A DNA stretch of 64,000 bases from Ulva prolifera (lineage: Eukaryota > Chlorophyta > Ulvophyceae > Ulvales > Ulvaceae), in the NCBI GenBank assembly GCA_023078555.1, contig CM041199.1:8561315-8625314 (forward strand), read 5' to 3'. Positions within the stretch are counted from its first letter, which is position 1; each line of letters begins with the position of its first letter. A program made the position numbers and the translations under genes. This document shows, piece by piece, positions 10,278-24,700 of the stretch. A model generated the notes under the pieces. That model worked only from the letters and a program-made list of their open reading frames with translations, searched no databases and was not told where the DNA came from.

Positions 10278-12220
10278 AATCTCGAGCCCCAATCCAGGCT
10301 GGAGCCTAACTCCAAGATGGCACACCATTCTTGAGCCCCAATCCAGGCTCGAGCCCCACTCCAAGATGGCACCCCGATCTCGAGCCCCAATCCGGGCTCG
10401 AGCCCCACTCCAAGATGGCACCCCAATCTCTAGCCCCAATCCAGGCTCGTGCCCAACGTTAAGCTCGTACCCCAATCTCGAGCCCCAGTCCAGGCTGGAG
10501 CCCAACTCCAAGATGGCACCCCATTCTCGAGCCCCAATCCAGGCTCGAGCCCCACTCCAAGATGGCACCCCAATCTCTAGCCCCAATCCAGGCTCGTGCC
10601 CAACGTTAAGCTCGTACCCCAATCTCGAGCCCCAGTCCAGGCTGGAGCCCACCTCCAAGATGGCACCCCATTCACGAGCCCCAATCCAAGCTCGAGCCCG
10701 ACTCCAAGATGGCACCACCATCTCTAGCCCCAATCCAGGCTCATGCCCAACGTGAAGCTCGTACCCCAATCTCGAGCCCCAATCCAGGCTGGAGCCCAAA
10801 TCCAAGATGGCACCCCGATCTCGAGCCCCAATCCAGGCTGGAGCCCAACTCCAAGATGGCACCCCATTCTCGAGCCCCAATCCAGGCTCGAGCCCCACTC
10901 CAAGATGGCACCACAATCTCTAGCCCCAATCCAGGCTCATGCCCAACGTGAAGCTCGTACCCCAATCTCGAGCCCCAATCCAGGCTGGAGCCTAACTCCA
11001 AGATGGCACCCCATTCTCGAGCCCCAATCCGGGCTCGAGCCCCACTCCAAGATGGCACCCCAATCTCTAGCCCCAATCCAGGCTCGTGCCCAACGTTAAG
11101 CTCGTACCCCAATCTCGAACCCCAATCCAGGCTGGAGCCCAACTCCAAGATGGCACCCCATTCTCGAGCCCCAATCCAGGCTGGAGCCCCACTCCAAGAT
11201 GGTACCCCAATCTCGAGCCCCAATCCAGGCTCGAGCCCGACTCCAAGATGGCACCACAATCTCTAGCCCCACTCCAGGCTCGTGCCCAACGTGAAGCTCG
11301 TACCCCAATCTCGAGCCCCAATCCAGGCTGGAGCCCAAATCCAAGATGGCACCCCGATCTCGAGCCCCAATCCAGGCTGGAGCCCAACTCCAAGATGGCA
11401 CCCCATTCTCGAGCCCCAATCCAGGCTCGAGCCCCACTCCAAGATGGCACCACAATCTCTAGCCCCAATCCAGGCTCATGCCCAACGTGAAGCTCGTACC
11501 CCAATCTCGAGCCCCAATCCAGGCTGGAGCCTAACTCCAAGATGGCACCCCATTCTCGAGCCCCAATCCAAGCTCGAGCCCGACTCCAAGATGGCACCAC
11601 CATCTCTAGCCCCAATCCAGGCTCATGCCCAACGTGAAGCTCGTACCCCAATCTCGAGCCCCAATCCAGGCTGGAGCCCAAATCCAAGATGGCACCCCGA
11701 TCTCGAGCCCCAATCCAGGCTGGAGCCCAACTCCAAGATGGCACCCCATTCTCGAGCCCCAATCCAGGCTCGAGCCCCACTCCAAGATGGCACCACAATC
11801 TCTAGCCCCACTCCAGGCTCATGCCCAACGTGAAGCTCGTACCCCAATCTCGAGCCCCAATCCAGGCTGGAGCCTAACTCCAAGATGGCACCCCATTCTC
11901 GAGCCCCAATCCGGGCTCGAGCCCCACTCCAAGATGGCACCCCAATCTCTAGCCCCAATCCAGGCTCGTGCCCAACGTTAAGCTCGTACCCCAATCTCGA
12001 GCCCCAATCCAGGCTGGAGCCCAACTCCAAGATGGCACCCCATTCTCGAGCCCCAATCCAGGCTGGAGCCCCACTCCAAGATGGTACCCCAATCTCGAGC
12101 CCCAATCCAGGCTCGAGCCCGACTCCAAGATGGCACCACAATCTCTAGCCCCACTCCAGGCTCGTGCCCAACGTGAAGCTCGTACCCCAATCTCGAGCCC
12201 CAATCCAGGCTGGAGCCCAA
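8725..12220 (+). repeat. Block duplication Q, copy 1 (offset 12,936 bp)
   Basis: This 3,496-bp block matches 21661-25156 at an offset of 12,936 bp (264 monomers). The edges are CCACTCC versus CCAATCC (8724/21660) on the left and CCCAAATCC versus CCCAACTCC (12221/25157) on the right. It overlaps block P, so the same sequence has taken part in at least two separate copying events. Confidence 0.84.
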
Positions 12221-12834
12221 ATCCAAGATGGCACCCCGATCTCGAGCCCCAATCCAGGCTGGAGCCCAACTCCAAGATGGCACCCCATTCTCGAGCCCCA
12301 ATCCAGGCTCGAGCCCCACTCCAAGATGGCACCACAATCTCTAGCCCCAATCCAGGCTCATGCCCAACGTGAAGCTCGTACCCCAATCTCGAGCCCCAAT
12401 CCAGGCTGGAGCCTAACTCCAAGATGGCACCCCATTCTCGAGCCCCAATCCAAGCTCGAGCCCGACTCCAAGATGGCACCACCATCTCTAGCCCCAATCC
12501 AGGCTCATGCCCAACGTGAAGCTCGTACCCCAATCTCGAGCCCCAATCCAGGCTGGAGCCCAAATCCAAGATGGCACCCCGATCTCGAGCCCCAATCCAG
12601 GCTGGAGCCCAACTCCAAGATGGCACCCCATTCTCGAGCCCCAATCCAGGCTCGAGCCCCACTCCAAGATGGCACCACAATCTCTAGCCCCACTCCAGGC
12701 TCATGCCCAACGTGAAGCTCGTACCCCAATCTCGAGCCCCAATCCAGGCTGGAGCCTAACTCCAAGATGGCACCCCATTCTCGAGCCCCAATCCGGGCTC
12801 GAGCCCCACTCCAAGATGGCACCCCAATCTCTAG
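11071..12834 (+). repeat. 882-bp higher-order repeat, copies 2 and 3 in tandem
   Basis: Two direct tandem copies, 11071-11952 and 11953-12834. A-type units start at 11071, 11267, 11463, 11610, 11806 and 11953. A private CTCGAACCCC change marks the first copy near 11117. A third round begins at 12835 but switches to another arrangement near 13099, where GGCACACCATTCTCGAG and GGCTAGAGCC appear. Confidence 0.9.
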
Positions 12835-13631
12835 CCCCAATCCAGGCTCGTGCCCAACGTTAAGCTCGTACCCCAATCTCGAGCCCCAATCCAGGCTGGA
12901 GCCCAACTCCAAGATGGCACCCCATTCTCGAGCCCCAATCCAGGCTGGAGCCCCACTCCAAGATGGTACCCCAATCTCGAGCCCCAATCCAGGCTCGAGC
13001 CCGACTCCAAGATGGCACCACAATCTCTAGCCCCACTCCAGGCTCGTGCCCAACGTGAAGCTCGTACCCCAATCTCGAGCCCCAATCCAGGCTGGAGCCC
13101 AACTCCAAGATGGCACACCATTCTCGAGCCCCAATCCAGGCTAGAGCCCCACTCCAAGATGGTACCCCAATCTCGAGCCCCAATCCAGGCTCGAGCCCGT
13201 CTCCAAGATGGCACCCCATTCTCGAGCCACAATCCAAGCTCGAGCCCGACTCCAAGATGGCACCACCATCTCTAGCCCCAATCCAGGCTCATGCCCAACG
13301 TGAAGCTCGTACCCCAATCTCGAGCCCCAATCCAGGCTGGAGCCCAAATCCAAGATGGCACCCCGATCTCGAGCCCCAATCCAGGCTGGAGCCCAACTCC
13401 AAGATGGCACCCCATTCTCGAGCCCCAATCCAGGCTCGAGCCCCACTCCAAGATGGCACCACAATCTCTAGCCCCACTCCAGGCTCATGCCCAACGTGAA
13501 GCTCGTACCCCAATCTCGAGCCCCAATCCAGGCTGGAGCCTAACTCCAAGATGGCACCCCATTCTCGAGCCCCAATCCGGGCTCGAGCCCCACTCCAAGA
13601 TGGCACCCCAATCTCTAGCCCCAATCCAGGC

Positions 13632-16600
13632 TCGTGCCCAACGTTAAGCTCGTACCCCAATCTCGAGCCCCAGTCCAGGCTGGAGCCCACCTCCAAGATG
13701 GCACCCCATTCACGAGCCCCAATCCAAGCTCGAGCCCGACTCCAAGATGGCACCACCATCTCTAGCCCCAATCCAGGCTCGTGCCCAACGTGAAGCTCGT
13801 ACCCCAATCTCGAGCCCCAATCCAGGCTGGAGCCCAACTCCAAGATGGCACCCCAATCTCGAGCCCCAATCCAGGCTGGAGCCTAACTCCAAGATGGCAC
13901 ACCATTCTTGAGCCCCAATCCAGGCTCGAGCCCCACTCCAAGATGGCACCCCGATCTCGAGCCCCAATCCGGGCTCGAGCCCCACTCCAAGATGGCACCC
14001 CAATCTCTAGCCCCAATCCAGGCTCGTGCCCAACGTTAAGCTCGTACCCCAATCTCGAGCCCCAGTCCAGGCTGGAGCCCAACTCCAAGATGGCACCCCA
14101 TTCTCGAGCCCCAATCCAGGCTCGAGCCCCACTCCAAGATGGCACCCCAATCTCTAGCCCCAATCCAGGCTCGTGCCCAACGTTAAGCTCGTACCCCAAT
14201 CTCGAGCCCCAGTCCAGGCTGGAGCCCACCTCCAAGATGGCACCCCATTCACGAGCCCCAATCCAAGCTCGAGCCCGACTCCAAGATGGCACCACCATCT
14301 CTAGCCCCAATCCAGGCTCATGCCCAACGTGAAGCTCGTACCCCAATCTCGAGCCCCAATCCAGGCTGGAGCCCAAATCCAAGATGGCACCCCGATCTCG
14401 AGCCCCAATCCAGGCTGGAGCCCAACTCCAAGATGGCACCCCATTCTCGAGCCCCAATCCAGGCTCGAGCCCCACTCCAAGATGGCACCACAATCTCTAG
14501 CCCCAATCCAGGCTCATGCCCAACGTGAAGCTCGTACCCCAATCTCGAGCCCCAATCCAGGCTGGAGCCTAACTCCAAGATGGCACCCCATTCTCGAGCC
14601 CCAATCCAAGCTCGAGCCCGACTCCAAGATGGCACCACCATCTCTAGCCCCAATCCAGGCTCATGCCCAACGTGAAGCTCGTACCCCAATCTCGAGCCCC
14701 AATCCAGGCTGGAGCCCAAATCCAAGATGGCACCCCGATCTCGAGCCCCAATCCAGGCTGGAGCCCAACTCCAAGATGGCACCCCATTCTCGAGCCCCAA
14801 TCCAGGCTCGAGCCCCACTCCAAGATGGCACCACAATCTCTAGCCCCACTCCAGGCTCATGCCCAACGTGAAGCTCGTACCCCAATCTCGAGCCCCAATC
14901 CAGGCTGGAGCCTAACTCCAAGATGGCACCCCATTCTCGAGCCCCAATCCGGGCTCGAGCCCCACTCCAAGATGGCACCCCAATCTCTAGCCCCAATCCA
15001 GGCTCGTGCCCAACGTTAAGCTCGTACCCCAATCTCGAGCCCCAATCCAGGCTGGAGCCCAACTCCAAGATGGCACCCCATTCTCGAGCCCCAATCCAGG
15101 CTGGAGCCCCACTCCAAGATGGTACCCCAATCTCGAGCCCCAATCCAGGCTCGAGCCCGACTCCAAGATGGCACCACAATCTCTAGCCCCACTCCAGGCT
15201 CGTGCCCAACGTGAAGCTCGTACCCCAATCTCGAGCCCCAATCCAGGCTGGAGCCCAAATCCAAGATGGCACCCCGATCTCGAGCCCCAATCCAGGCTGG
15301 AGCCCAACTCCAAGATGGCACCCCATTCTCGAGCCCCAATCCAGGCTCGAGCCCCACTCCAAGATGGCACCACAATCTCTAGCCCCAATCCAGGCTCATG
15401 CCCAACGTGAAGCTCGTACCCCAATCTCGAGCCCCAATCCAGGCTGGAGCCTAACTCCAAGATGGCACCCCATTCTCGAGCCCCAATCCAAGCTCGAGCC
15501 CGACTCCAAGATGGCACCACCATCTCTAGCCCCAATCCAGGCTCATGCCCAACGTGAAGCTCGTACCCCAATCTCGAGCCCCAATCCAGGCTGGAGCCCA
15601 AATCCAAGATGGCACCCCGATCTCGAGCCCCAATCCAGGCTGGAGCCCAACTCCAAGATGGCACCCCATTCTCGAGCCCCAATCCAGGCTCGAGCCCCAC
15701 TCCAAGATGGCACCACAATCTCTAGCCCCACTCCAGGCTCATGCCCAACGTGAAGCTCGTACCCCAATCTCGAGCCCCAATCCAGGCTGGAGCCTAACTC
15801 CAAGATGGCACCCCATTCTCGAGCCCCAATCCGGGCTCGAGCCCCACTCCAAGATGGCACCCCAATCTCTAGCCCCAATCCAGGCTCGTGCCCAACGTTA
15901 AGCTCGTACCCCAATCTCGAGCCCCAATCCAGGCTGGAGCCCAACTCCAAGATGGCACCCCATTCTCGAGCCCCAATCCAGGCTGGAGCCCCACTCCAAG
16001 ATGGTACCCCAATCTCGAGCCCCAATCCAGGCTCGAGCCCGACTCCAAGATGGCACCACAATCTCTAGCCCCACTCCAGGCTCGTGCCCAACGTGAAGCT
16101 CGTACCCCAATCTCGAGCCCCAATCCAGGCTGGAGCCCAACTCCAAGATGGCACACCATTCTCGAGCCCCAATCCAGGCTAGAGCCCCACTCCAAGATGG
16201 TACCCCAATCTCGAGCCCCAATCCAGGCTCGAGCCCGTCTCCAAGATGGCACCCCATTCTCGAGCCCCAATCCAAGCTCGAGCCCGACTCCAAGATGGCA
16301 CCACCATCTCTAGCCCCAATCCAGGCTCATGCCCAACGTGAAGCTCGTACCCCAATCTCGAGCCCCAATCCAGGCTGGAGCCCAAATCCAAGATGGCACC
16401 CCGATCTCGAGCCCCAATCCAGGCTGGAGCCCAACTCCAAGATGGCACCCCATTCTCGAGCCCCAATCCAGGCTCGAGCCCCACTCCAAGATGGCACCAC
16501 AATCTCTAGCCCCACTCCAGGCTCATGCCCAACGTGAAGCTCGTACCCCAATCTCGAGCCCCAATCCAGGCTGGAGCCTAACTCCAAGATGGCACCCCAT

Positions 16601-17284
16601 TCTCGAGCCCCAATCCAAGCTCGAGCCCGACTCCAAGATGGCACCACCATCTCTAGCCCCAATCCAGGCTCATGCCCAACGTGAAGCTCGTACCCCAATC
16701 TCGAGCCCCAATCCAGGCTGGAGCCCAAATCCAAGATGGCACCCCGATCTCGAGCCCCAATCCAGGCTGGAGCCCAACTCCAAGATGGCACCCCATTCTC
16801 GAGCCCCAATCCAGGCTCGAGCCCCACTCCAAGATGGCACCCCATTCTCGGGCCCCAATCCAGGCTCGAGCCCCACTCCAAGATGGCACCCCAATCTCTA
16901 GCCCCAATCCAGGCTCGTGCCCAACGTGAAGCTCGTACCCCAGTCTCGAGCCCCAATCCAGGCTGGAGCCCACCTCCAAGATGGGACCCCATTCTCGAGC
17001 CCCAATCCAGGCTCGAGCCCCACTCCAAGATGGCACCCCAATCTCTAGCCCCAATCCAGGTTCGTGCCCAACGTTAAGCTCGTACCCCAATCTCGAGCCC
17101 CAGTCCAGGCTGGAGCCCACCTCCAAGATGGCACCCCATTCACGAGCCCCAATCCAAGCTCGAGCCCGACTCCAAGATGGCACCACCATCTCTAGCCCCA
17201 ATCCAGGCTCATGCCCAACGTGAAGCTCGTACCCCAATCTCGAGCCCCAATCCAGGCTGGAGCCCAAATCCAAGATGGCACCCC
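13632..17284 (+). repeat. Block duplication P, copy 2 (offset 7,007 bp)
   Basis: Partner of 6625-10277. Internal landmarks fall 7,007 bp downstream of their partners, including the CACACCATTCTTGAG marker and the GATGGGACCCC unit (9973/16980). The two copies are separated by about 3.35 kb of related but differently ordered satellite. Confidence 0.85.
14991..15872 (+). repeat. 882-bp higher-order repeat, copy 4
   Basis: Same 18-monomer order; lies inside block P copy 2, exactly 7,007 bp from copy 1. Confidence 0.88.
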
Positions 17285-18755
17285 GATCTCGAGCCCCAAT
17301 CCAGGCTGGAGCCCAACTCCAAGATGGCACCCCATTCTCGAGCCCCAATCCAGGCTCGAGCCCCACTCCAAGATGGCACCACAATCTCTAGCCCCAATCC
17401 AGGCTCATGCCCAACGTGAAGCTCGTACCCCAATCTCGAGCCCCAATCCAGGCTGGAGCCCAAATCCAAGATGGCACCCCGATCTCGAGCCCCAATCCAG
17501 GCTGGAGCCCAACTCCAAGATGGCACCCCATTCTCGAGCCCCAATCCAGGCTCGAGCCCCACTCCAAGATGGCACCACAATCTCTAGCCCCAATCCAGGC
17601 TCATGCCCAACGTGAAGCTCGTACCCCAATCTCGAGCCCCAATCCCGGCTGGAGCCTAACTCCAAGATGGCACCCCAATCTCGAGCCCCAATCCAGGCTG
17701 GAGCCTAACTCCAAGATGGCACACCATTCTTGAGCCCCAATCCAGGCTCGAGCCCCACTCCAAGATGGCACCCCGATCTCGAGCCCCAATCCGGGCTCGA
17801 GCCCCACTCCAAGATGGCACCCCAATCTCTAGCCCCAATCCAGGCTCGTGCCCAACGTTAAGCTCGTACCCCAATCTCGAGCCCCAATCCAGGCTGGAGC
17901 CTAACTCCAAGATGGCACCCCATTCTCGAGCCCCAATCCAAGCTCGAGCCCGACTCCAAGATGGCACCACCATCTCTAGCCCCAATCCAGGCTCATGCCC
18001 AACGTGAAGCTCGTACCCCAATCTCGAGCCCCAATCCAGGCTGGAGCCCAAATCCAAGATGGCACCCCGATCTCGAGCCCCAATCCAGGCTGGAGCCCAA
18101 CTCCAAGATGGCACCCCATTCTCGAGCCCCAATCCAGGCTCGAGCCCCACTCCAAGATGGCACCCCATTCTCGGGCCCCAATCCAGGCTCGAGCCCCACT
18201 CCAAGATGGCACCCCAATCTCTAGCCCCAATCCAGGCTCGTGCCCAACGTGAAGCTCGTACCCCAGTCTCGAGCCCCAATCCAGGCTGGAGCCCACCTCC
18301 AAGATGGGACCCCATTCTCGAGCCCCAATCCAGGCTCGAGCCCCACTCCAAGATGGCACCCCAATCTCTAGCCCCAATCCAGGTTCGTGCCCAACGTTAA
18401 GCTCGTACCCCAATCTCGAGCCCCAGTCCAGGCTGGAGCCCACCTCCAAGATGGCACCCCATTCACGAGCCCCAATCCAAGCTCGAGCCCGACTCCAAGA
18501 TGGCACCACCATCTCTAGCCCCAATCCAGGCTCATGCCCAACGTGAAGCTCGTACCCCAATCTCGAGCCCCAATCCAGGCTGGAGCCCAAATCCAAGATG
18601 GCACCCCGATCTCGAGCCCCAATCCAGGCTGGAGCCCAACTCCAAGATGGCACCCCATTCTCGAGCCCCAATCCAGGCTCGAGCCCCACTCCAAGATGGC
18701 ACCCCATTCTCGGGCCCCAATCCAGGCTCGAGCCCCACTCCAAGATGGCACCACA

Positions 18756-21700
18756 ATCTCTAGCCCCAATCCAGGCTCATGCCCAACGTGAAGCTCGTAC
18801 CCCAATCTCTAGCCCCAATCCAGGCTGGAGCCCAAATCCAAGATGGCACCCCAATCTCGAGCCCCAATCCAGGCTGGAGCCTAACTCCAAGATGGCACAC
18901 CATTCTTGAGCCCCAATCCAGGCTCGAGCCCCACTCCAAGATGGCACCCCGATCTCGAGCCCCAATCCGGGCTCGAGCCCCACTCCAAGATGGCACCCCA
19001 ATCTCTAGCCCCAATCCAGGCTCGTGCCCAACGTTAAGCTCGTACCCCAATCTCGAGCCCCAGTCCAGGCTGGAGCCCAACTCCAAGATGGCACCCCATT
19101 CTCGAGCCCCAATCCAGGCTCGAGCCCCACTCCAAGATGGCACCCCAATCTCTAGCCCCAATCCAGGCTCGTGCCCAACGTTAAGCTCGTACCCCAATCT
19201 CGAGCCCCAGTCCAGGCTGGAGCCCACCTCCAAGATGGCACCCCATTCACGAGCCCCAATCCAAGCTCGAGCCCGACTCCAAGATGGCACCACCATCTCT
19301 AGCCCCAATCCAGGCTCATGCCCAACGTGAAGCTCGTACCCCAATCTCGAGCCCCAATCCAGGCTGGAGCCCAAATCCAAGATGGCACCCCGATCTCGAG
19401 CCCCAATCCAGGCTGGAGCCCAACTCCAAGATGGCACCCCATTCTCGAGCCCCAATCCAGGCTCGAGCCCCACTCCAAGATGGCACCACAATCTCTAGCC
19501 CCAATCCAGGCTCATGCCCAACGTGAAGCTCGTACCCCAATCTCGAGCCCCAATCCAGGCTGGAGCCTAACTCCAAGATGGCACCCCATTCTCGAGCCCC
19601 AATCCGGGCTCGAGCCCCACTCCAAGATGGCACCCCAATCTCTAGCCCCAATCCAGGCTCGTGCCCAACGTTAAGCTCGTACCCCAATCTCGAGCCCCAA
19701 TCCAGGCTGGAGCCCAACTCCAAGATGGCACCCCATTCTCGAGCCCCAATCCAGGCTGGAGCCCCACTCCAAGATGGTACCCCAATCTCGAGCCCCAATC
19801 CAGGCTCGAGCCCGACTCCAAGATGGCACCACAATCTCTAGCCCCACTCCAGGCTCGTGCCCAACGTGAAGCTCGTACCCCAATCTCGAGCCCCAATCCA
19901 GGCTGGAGCCCAAATCCAAGATGGCACCCCGATCTCGAGCCCCAATCCAGGCTGGAGCCCAACTCCAAGATGGCACCCCATTCTCGAGCCCCAATCCAGG
20001 CTCGAGCCCCACTCCAAGATGGCACCACAATCTCTAGCCCCAATCCAGGCTCATGCCCAACGTGAAGCTCGTACCCCAATCTCGAGCCCCAATCCCGGCT
20101 GGAGCCTAACTCCAAGATGGCACCCCATTCTCGAGCCCCAATCCAAGCTCGAGCCCGACTCCAAGATGGCACCACCATCTCTAGCCCCAATCCAGGCTCA
20201 TGCCCAACGTGAAGCTCGTACCCCAATCTCGAGCCCCAATCCAGGCTGGAGCCCAAATCCAAGATGGCACCCCGATCTCGAGCCCCAATCCAGGCTGGAG
20301 CCCAACTCCAAGATGGCACCCCATTCTCGAGCCCCAATCCAGGCTCGAGCCCCACTCCAAGATGGCACCACAATCTCTAGCCCCACTCCAGGCTCATGCC
20401 CAACGTGAAGCTCGTACCCCAATCTCGAGCCCCAATCCAGGCTGGAGCCTAACTCCAAGATGGCACCCCATTCTCGAGCCCCAATCCGGGCTCGAGCCCC
20501 ACTCCAAGATGGCACCCCAATCTCTAGCCCCAATCCAGGCTCGTGCCCAACGTTAAGCTCGTACCCCAATCTCGAGCCCCAATCCAGGCTGGAGCCCAAC
20601 TCCAAGATGGCACCCCATTCTCGAGCCCCAATCCAGGCTGGAGCCCCACTCCAAGATGGTACCCCAATCTCGAGCCCCAATCCAGGCTCGAGCCCGACTC
20701 CAAGATGGCACCACAATCTCTAGCCCCACTCCAGGCTCGTGCCCAACGTGAAGCTCGTACCCCAATCTCGAGCCCCAATCCAGGCTGGAGCCCAACTCCA
20801 AGATGGCACACCATTCTCGAGCCCCAATCCAGGCTAGAGCCCCACTCCAAGATGGTACCCCAATCTCGAGCCCCAATCCAGGCTCGAGCCCGTCTCCAAG
20901 ATGGCACCCCATTCTCGAGCCCCAATCCAAGCTCGAGCCCGACTCCAAGATGGCACCACCATCTCTAGCCCCAATCCAGGCTCATGCCCAACGTGAAGCT
21001 CGTACCCCAATCTCGAGCCCCAATCCAGGCTGGAGCCCAAATCCAAGATGGCACCCCGATCTCGAGCCCCAATCCAGGCTGGAGCCCAACTCCAAGATGG
21101 CACCCCATTCTCGAGCCCCAATCCAGGCTCGAGCCCCACTCCAAGATGGCACCACAATCTCTAGCCCCACTCCAGGCTCATGCCCAACGTGAAGCTCGTA
21201 CCCCAATCTCGAGCCCCAATCCAGGCTGGAGCCTAACTCCAAGATGGCACCCCATTCTCGAGCCCCAATCCGGGCTCGAGCCCCACTCCAAGATGGCACC
21301 CCAATCTCTAGCCCCAATCCAGGCTCGTGCCCAACGTTAAGCTCGTACCCCAATCTCGAGCCCCAGTCCAGGCTGGAGCCCACCTCCAAGATGGCACCCC
21401 ATTCACGAGCCCCAATCCAAGCTCGAGCCCGACTCCAAGATGGCACCACCATCTCTAGCCCCAATCCAGGCTCATGCCCAACGTGAAGCTCGTACCCCAA
21501 TCTCGAGCCCCAATCCAGGCTGGAGCCCAAATCCAAGATGGCACCCCGATCTCGAGCCCCAATCCAGGCTGGAGCCCAACTCCAAGATGGCACCCCATTC
21601 TCGAGCCCCAATCCAGGCTCGAGCCCCACTCCAAGATGGCACCACAATCTCTAGCCCCAATCCAGGCTCATGCCCAACGTGAAGCTCGTACCCCAATCTC

Positions 21701-21761
21701 GAGCCCCAATCCAGGCTGGAGCCTAACTCCAAGATGGCACCCCATTCTCGAGCCCCAATCC
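18756..21761 (+). repeat. Block duplication R, copy 1 (offset 4,361 bp)
   Basis: This 3,006-bp block matches 23117-26122 at an offset of 4,361 bp (89 monomers). The copies share the rare AATCCCGGCTGG change (near 20094 and 24455), good evidence of recent copying. The right edge is CCGGG versus CCAAG (21762/26123). A private change, CTCTAG for CTCGAG, lies at 18810 in this copy. Confidence 0.86.
19646..20527 (+). repeat. 882-bp higher-order repeat, copy 5
   Basis: Same 18-monomer order, with the AATCCCGGCTGG change near 20094. Lies inside block R copy 1. Confidence 0.88.
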
Positions 21762-24700
21762 GGGCTCGAGCCCCACTCCAAGATGGCACCCCAATCTCTA
21801 GCCCCAATCCAGGCTCGTGCCCAACGTTAAGCTCGTACCCCAATCTCGAGCCCCAATCCAGGCTGGAGCCCAACTCCAAGATGGCACCCCATTCTCGAGC
21901 CCCAATCCAGGCTGGAGCCCCACTCCAAGATGGTACCCCAATCTCGAGCCCCAATCCAGGCTCGAGCCCGACTCCAAGATGGCACCACAATCTCTAGCCC
22001 CACTCCAGGCTCGTGCCCAACGTGAAGCTCGTACCCCAATCTCGAGCCCCAATCCAGGCTGGAGCCCAACTCCAAGATGGCACACCATTCTCGAGCCCCA
22101 ATCCAGGCTAGAGCCCCACTCCAAGATGGTACCCCAATCTCGAGCCCCAATCCAGGCTCGAGCCCGTCTCCAAGATGGCACCCCATTCTCGAGCCCCAAT
22201 CCAAGCTCGAGCCCGACTCCAAGATGGCACCACCATCTCTAGCCCCAATCCAGGCTCATGCCCAACGTGAAGCTCGTACCCCAATCTCGAGCCCCAATCC
22301 AGGCTGGAGCCCAAATCCAAGATGGCACCCCGATCTCGAGCCCCAATCCAGGCTGGAGCCCAACTCCAAGATGGCACCCCATTCTCGAGCCCCAATCCAG
22401 GCTCGAGCCCCACTCCAAGATGGCACCACAATCTCTAGCCCCACTCCAGGCTCATGCCCAACGTGAAGCTCGTACCCCAATCTCGAGCCCCAATCCAGGC
22501 TGGAGCCTAACTCCAAGATGGCACCCCATTCTCGAGCCCCAATCCAAGCTCGAGCCCGACTCCAAGATGGCACCACCATCTCTAGCCCCAATCCAGGCTC
22601 ATGCCCAACGTGAAGCTCGTACCCCAATCTCGAGCCCCAATCCAGGCTGGAGCCCAAATCCAAGATGGCACCCCGATCTCGAGCCCCAATCCAGGCTGGA
22701 GCCCAACTCCAAGATGGCACCCCATTCTCGAGCCCCAATCCAGGCTCGAGCCCCACTCCAAGATGGCACCCCATTCTCGGGCCCCAATCCAGGCTCGAGC
22801 CCCACTCCAAGATGGCACCCCAATCTCTAGCCCCAATCCAGGCTCGTGCCCAACGTGAAGCTCGTACCCCAGTCTCGAGCCCCAATCCAGGCTGGAGCCC
22901 ACCTCCAAGATGGGACCCCATTCTCGAGCCCCAATCCAGGCTCGAGCCCCACTCCAAGATGGCACCCCAATCTCTAGCCCCAATCCAGGTTCGTGCCCAA
23001 CGTTAAGCTCGTACCCCAATCTCGAGCCCCAGTCCAGGCTGGAGCCCACCTCCAAGATGGCACCCCATTCACGAGCCCCAATCCAAGCTCGAGCCCGACT
23101 CCAAGATGGCACCACCATCTCTAGCCCCAATCCAGGCTCATGCCCAACGTGAAGCTCGTACCCCAATCTCGAGCCCCAATCCAGGCTGGAGCCCAAATCC
23201 AAGATGGCACCCCAATCTCGAGCCCCAATCCAGGCTGGAGCCTAACTCCAAGATGGCACACCATTCTTGAGCCCCAATCCAGGCTCGAGCCCCACTCCAA
23301 GATGGCACCCCGATCTCGAGCCCCAATCCGGGCTCGAGCCCCACTCCAAGATGGCACCCCAATCTCTAGCCCCAATCCAGGCTCGTGCCCAACGTTAAGC
23401 TCGTACCCCAATCTCGAGCCCCAGTCCAGGCTGGAGCCCAACTCCAAGATGGCACCCCATTCTCGAGCCCCAATCCAGGCTCGAGCCCCACTCCAAGATG
23501 GCACCCCAATCTCTAGCCCCAATCCAGGCTCGTGCCCAACGTTAAGCTCGTACCCCAATCTCGAGCCCCAGTCCAGGCTGGAGCCCACCTCCAAGATGGC
23601 ACCCCATTCACGAGCCCCAATCCAAGCTCGAGCCCGACTCCAAGATGGCACCACCATCTCTAGCCCCAATCCAGGCTCATGCCCAACGTGAAGCTCGTAC
23701 CCCAATCTCGAGCCCCAATCCAGGCTGGAGCCCAAATCCAAGATGGCACCCCGATCTCGAGCCCCAATCCAGGCTGGAGCCCAACTCCAAGATGGCACCC
23801 CATTCTCGAGCCCCAATCCAGGCTCGAGCCCCACTCCAAGATGGCACCACAATCTCTAGCCCCAATCCAGGCTCATGCCCAACGTGAAGCTCGTACCCCA
23901 ATCTCGAGCCCCAATCCAGGCTGGAGCCTAACTCCAAGATGGCACCCCATTCTCGAGCCCCAATCCGGGCTCGAGCCCCACTCCAAGATGGCACCCCAAT
24001 CTCTAGCCCCAATCCAGGCTCGTGCCCAACGTTAAGCTCGTACCCCAATCTCGAGCCCCAATCCAGGCTGGAGCCCAACTCCAAGATGGCACCCCATTCT
24101 CGAGCCCCAATCCAGGCTGGAGCCCCACTCCAAGATGGTACCCCAATCTCGAGCCCCAATCCAGGCTCGAGCCCGACTCCAAGATGGCACCACAATCTCT
24201 AGCCCCACTCCAGGCTCGTGCCCAACGTGAAGCTCGTACCCCAATCTCGAGCCCCAATCCAGGCTGGAGCCCAAATCCAAGATGGCACCCCGATCTCGAG
24301 CCCCAATCCAGGCTGGAGCCCAACTCCAAGATGGCACCCCATTCTCGAGCCCCAATCCAGGCTCGAGCCCCACTCCAAGATGGCACCACAATCTCTAGCC
24401 CCAATCCAGGCTCATGCCCAACGTGAAGCTCGTACCCCAATCTCGAGCCCCAATCCCGGCTGGAGCCTAACTCCAAGATGGCACCCCATTCTCGAGCCCC
24501 AATCCAAGCTCGAGCCCGACTCCAAGATGGCACCACCATCTCTAGCCCCAATCCAGGCTCATGCCCAACGTGAAGCTCGTACCCCAATCTCGAGCCCCAA
24601 TCCAGGCTGGAGCCCAAATCCAAGATGGCACCCCGATCTCGAGCCCCAATCCAGGCTGGAGCCCAACTCCAAGATGGCACCCCATTCTCGAGCCCCAATC

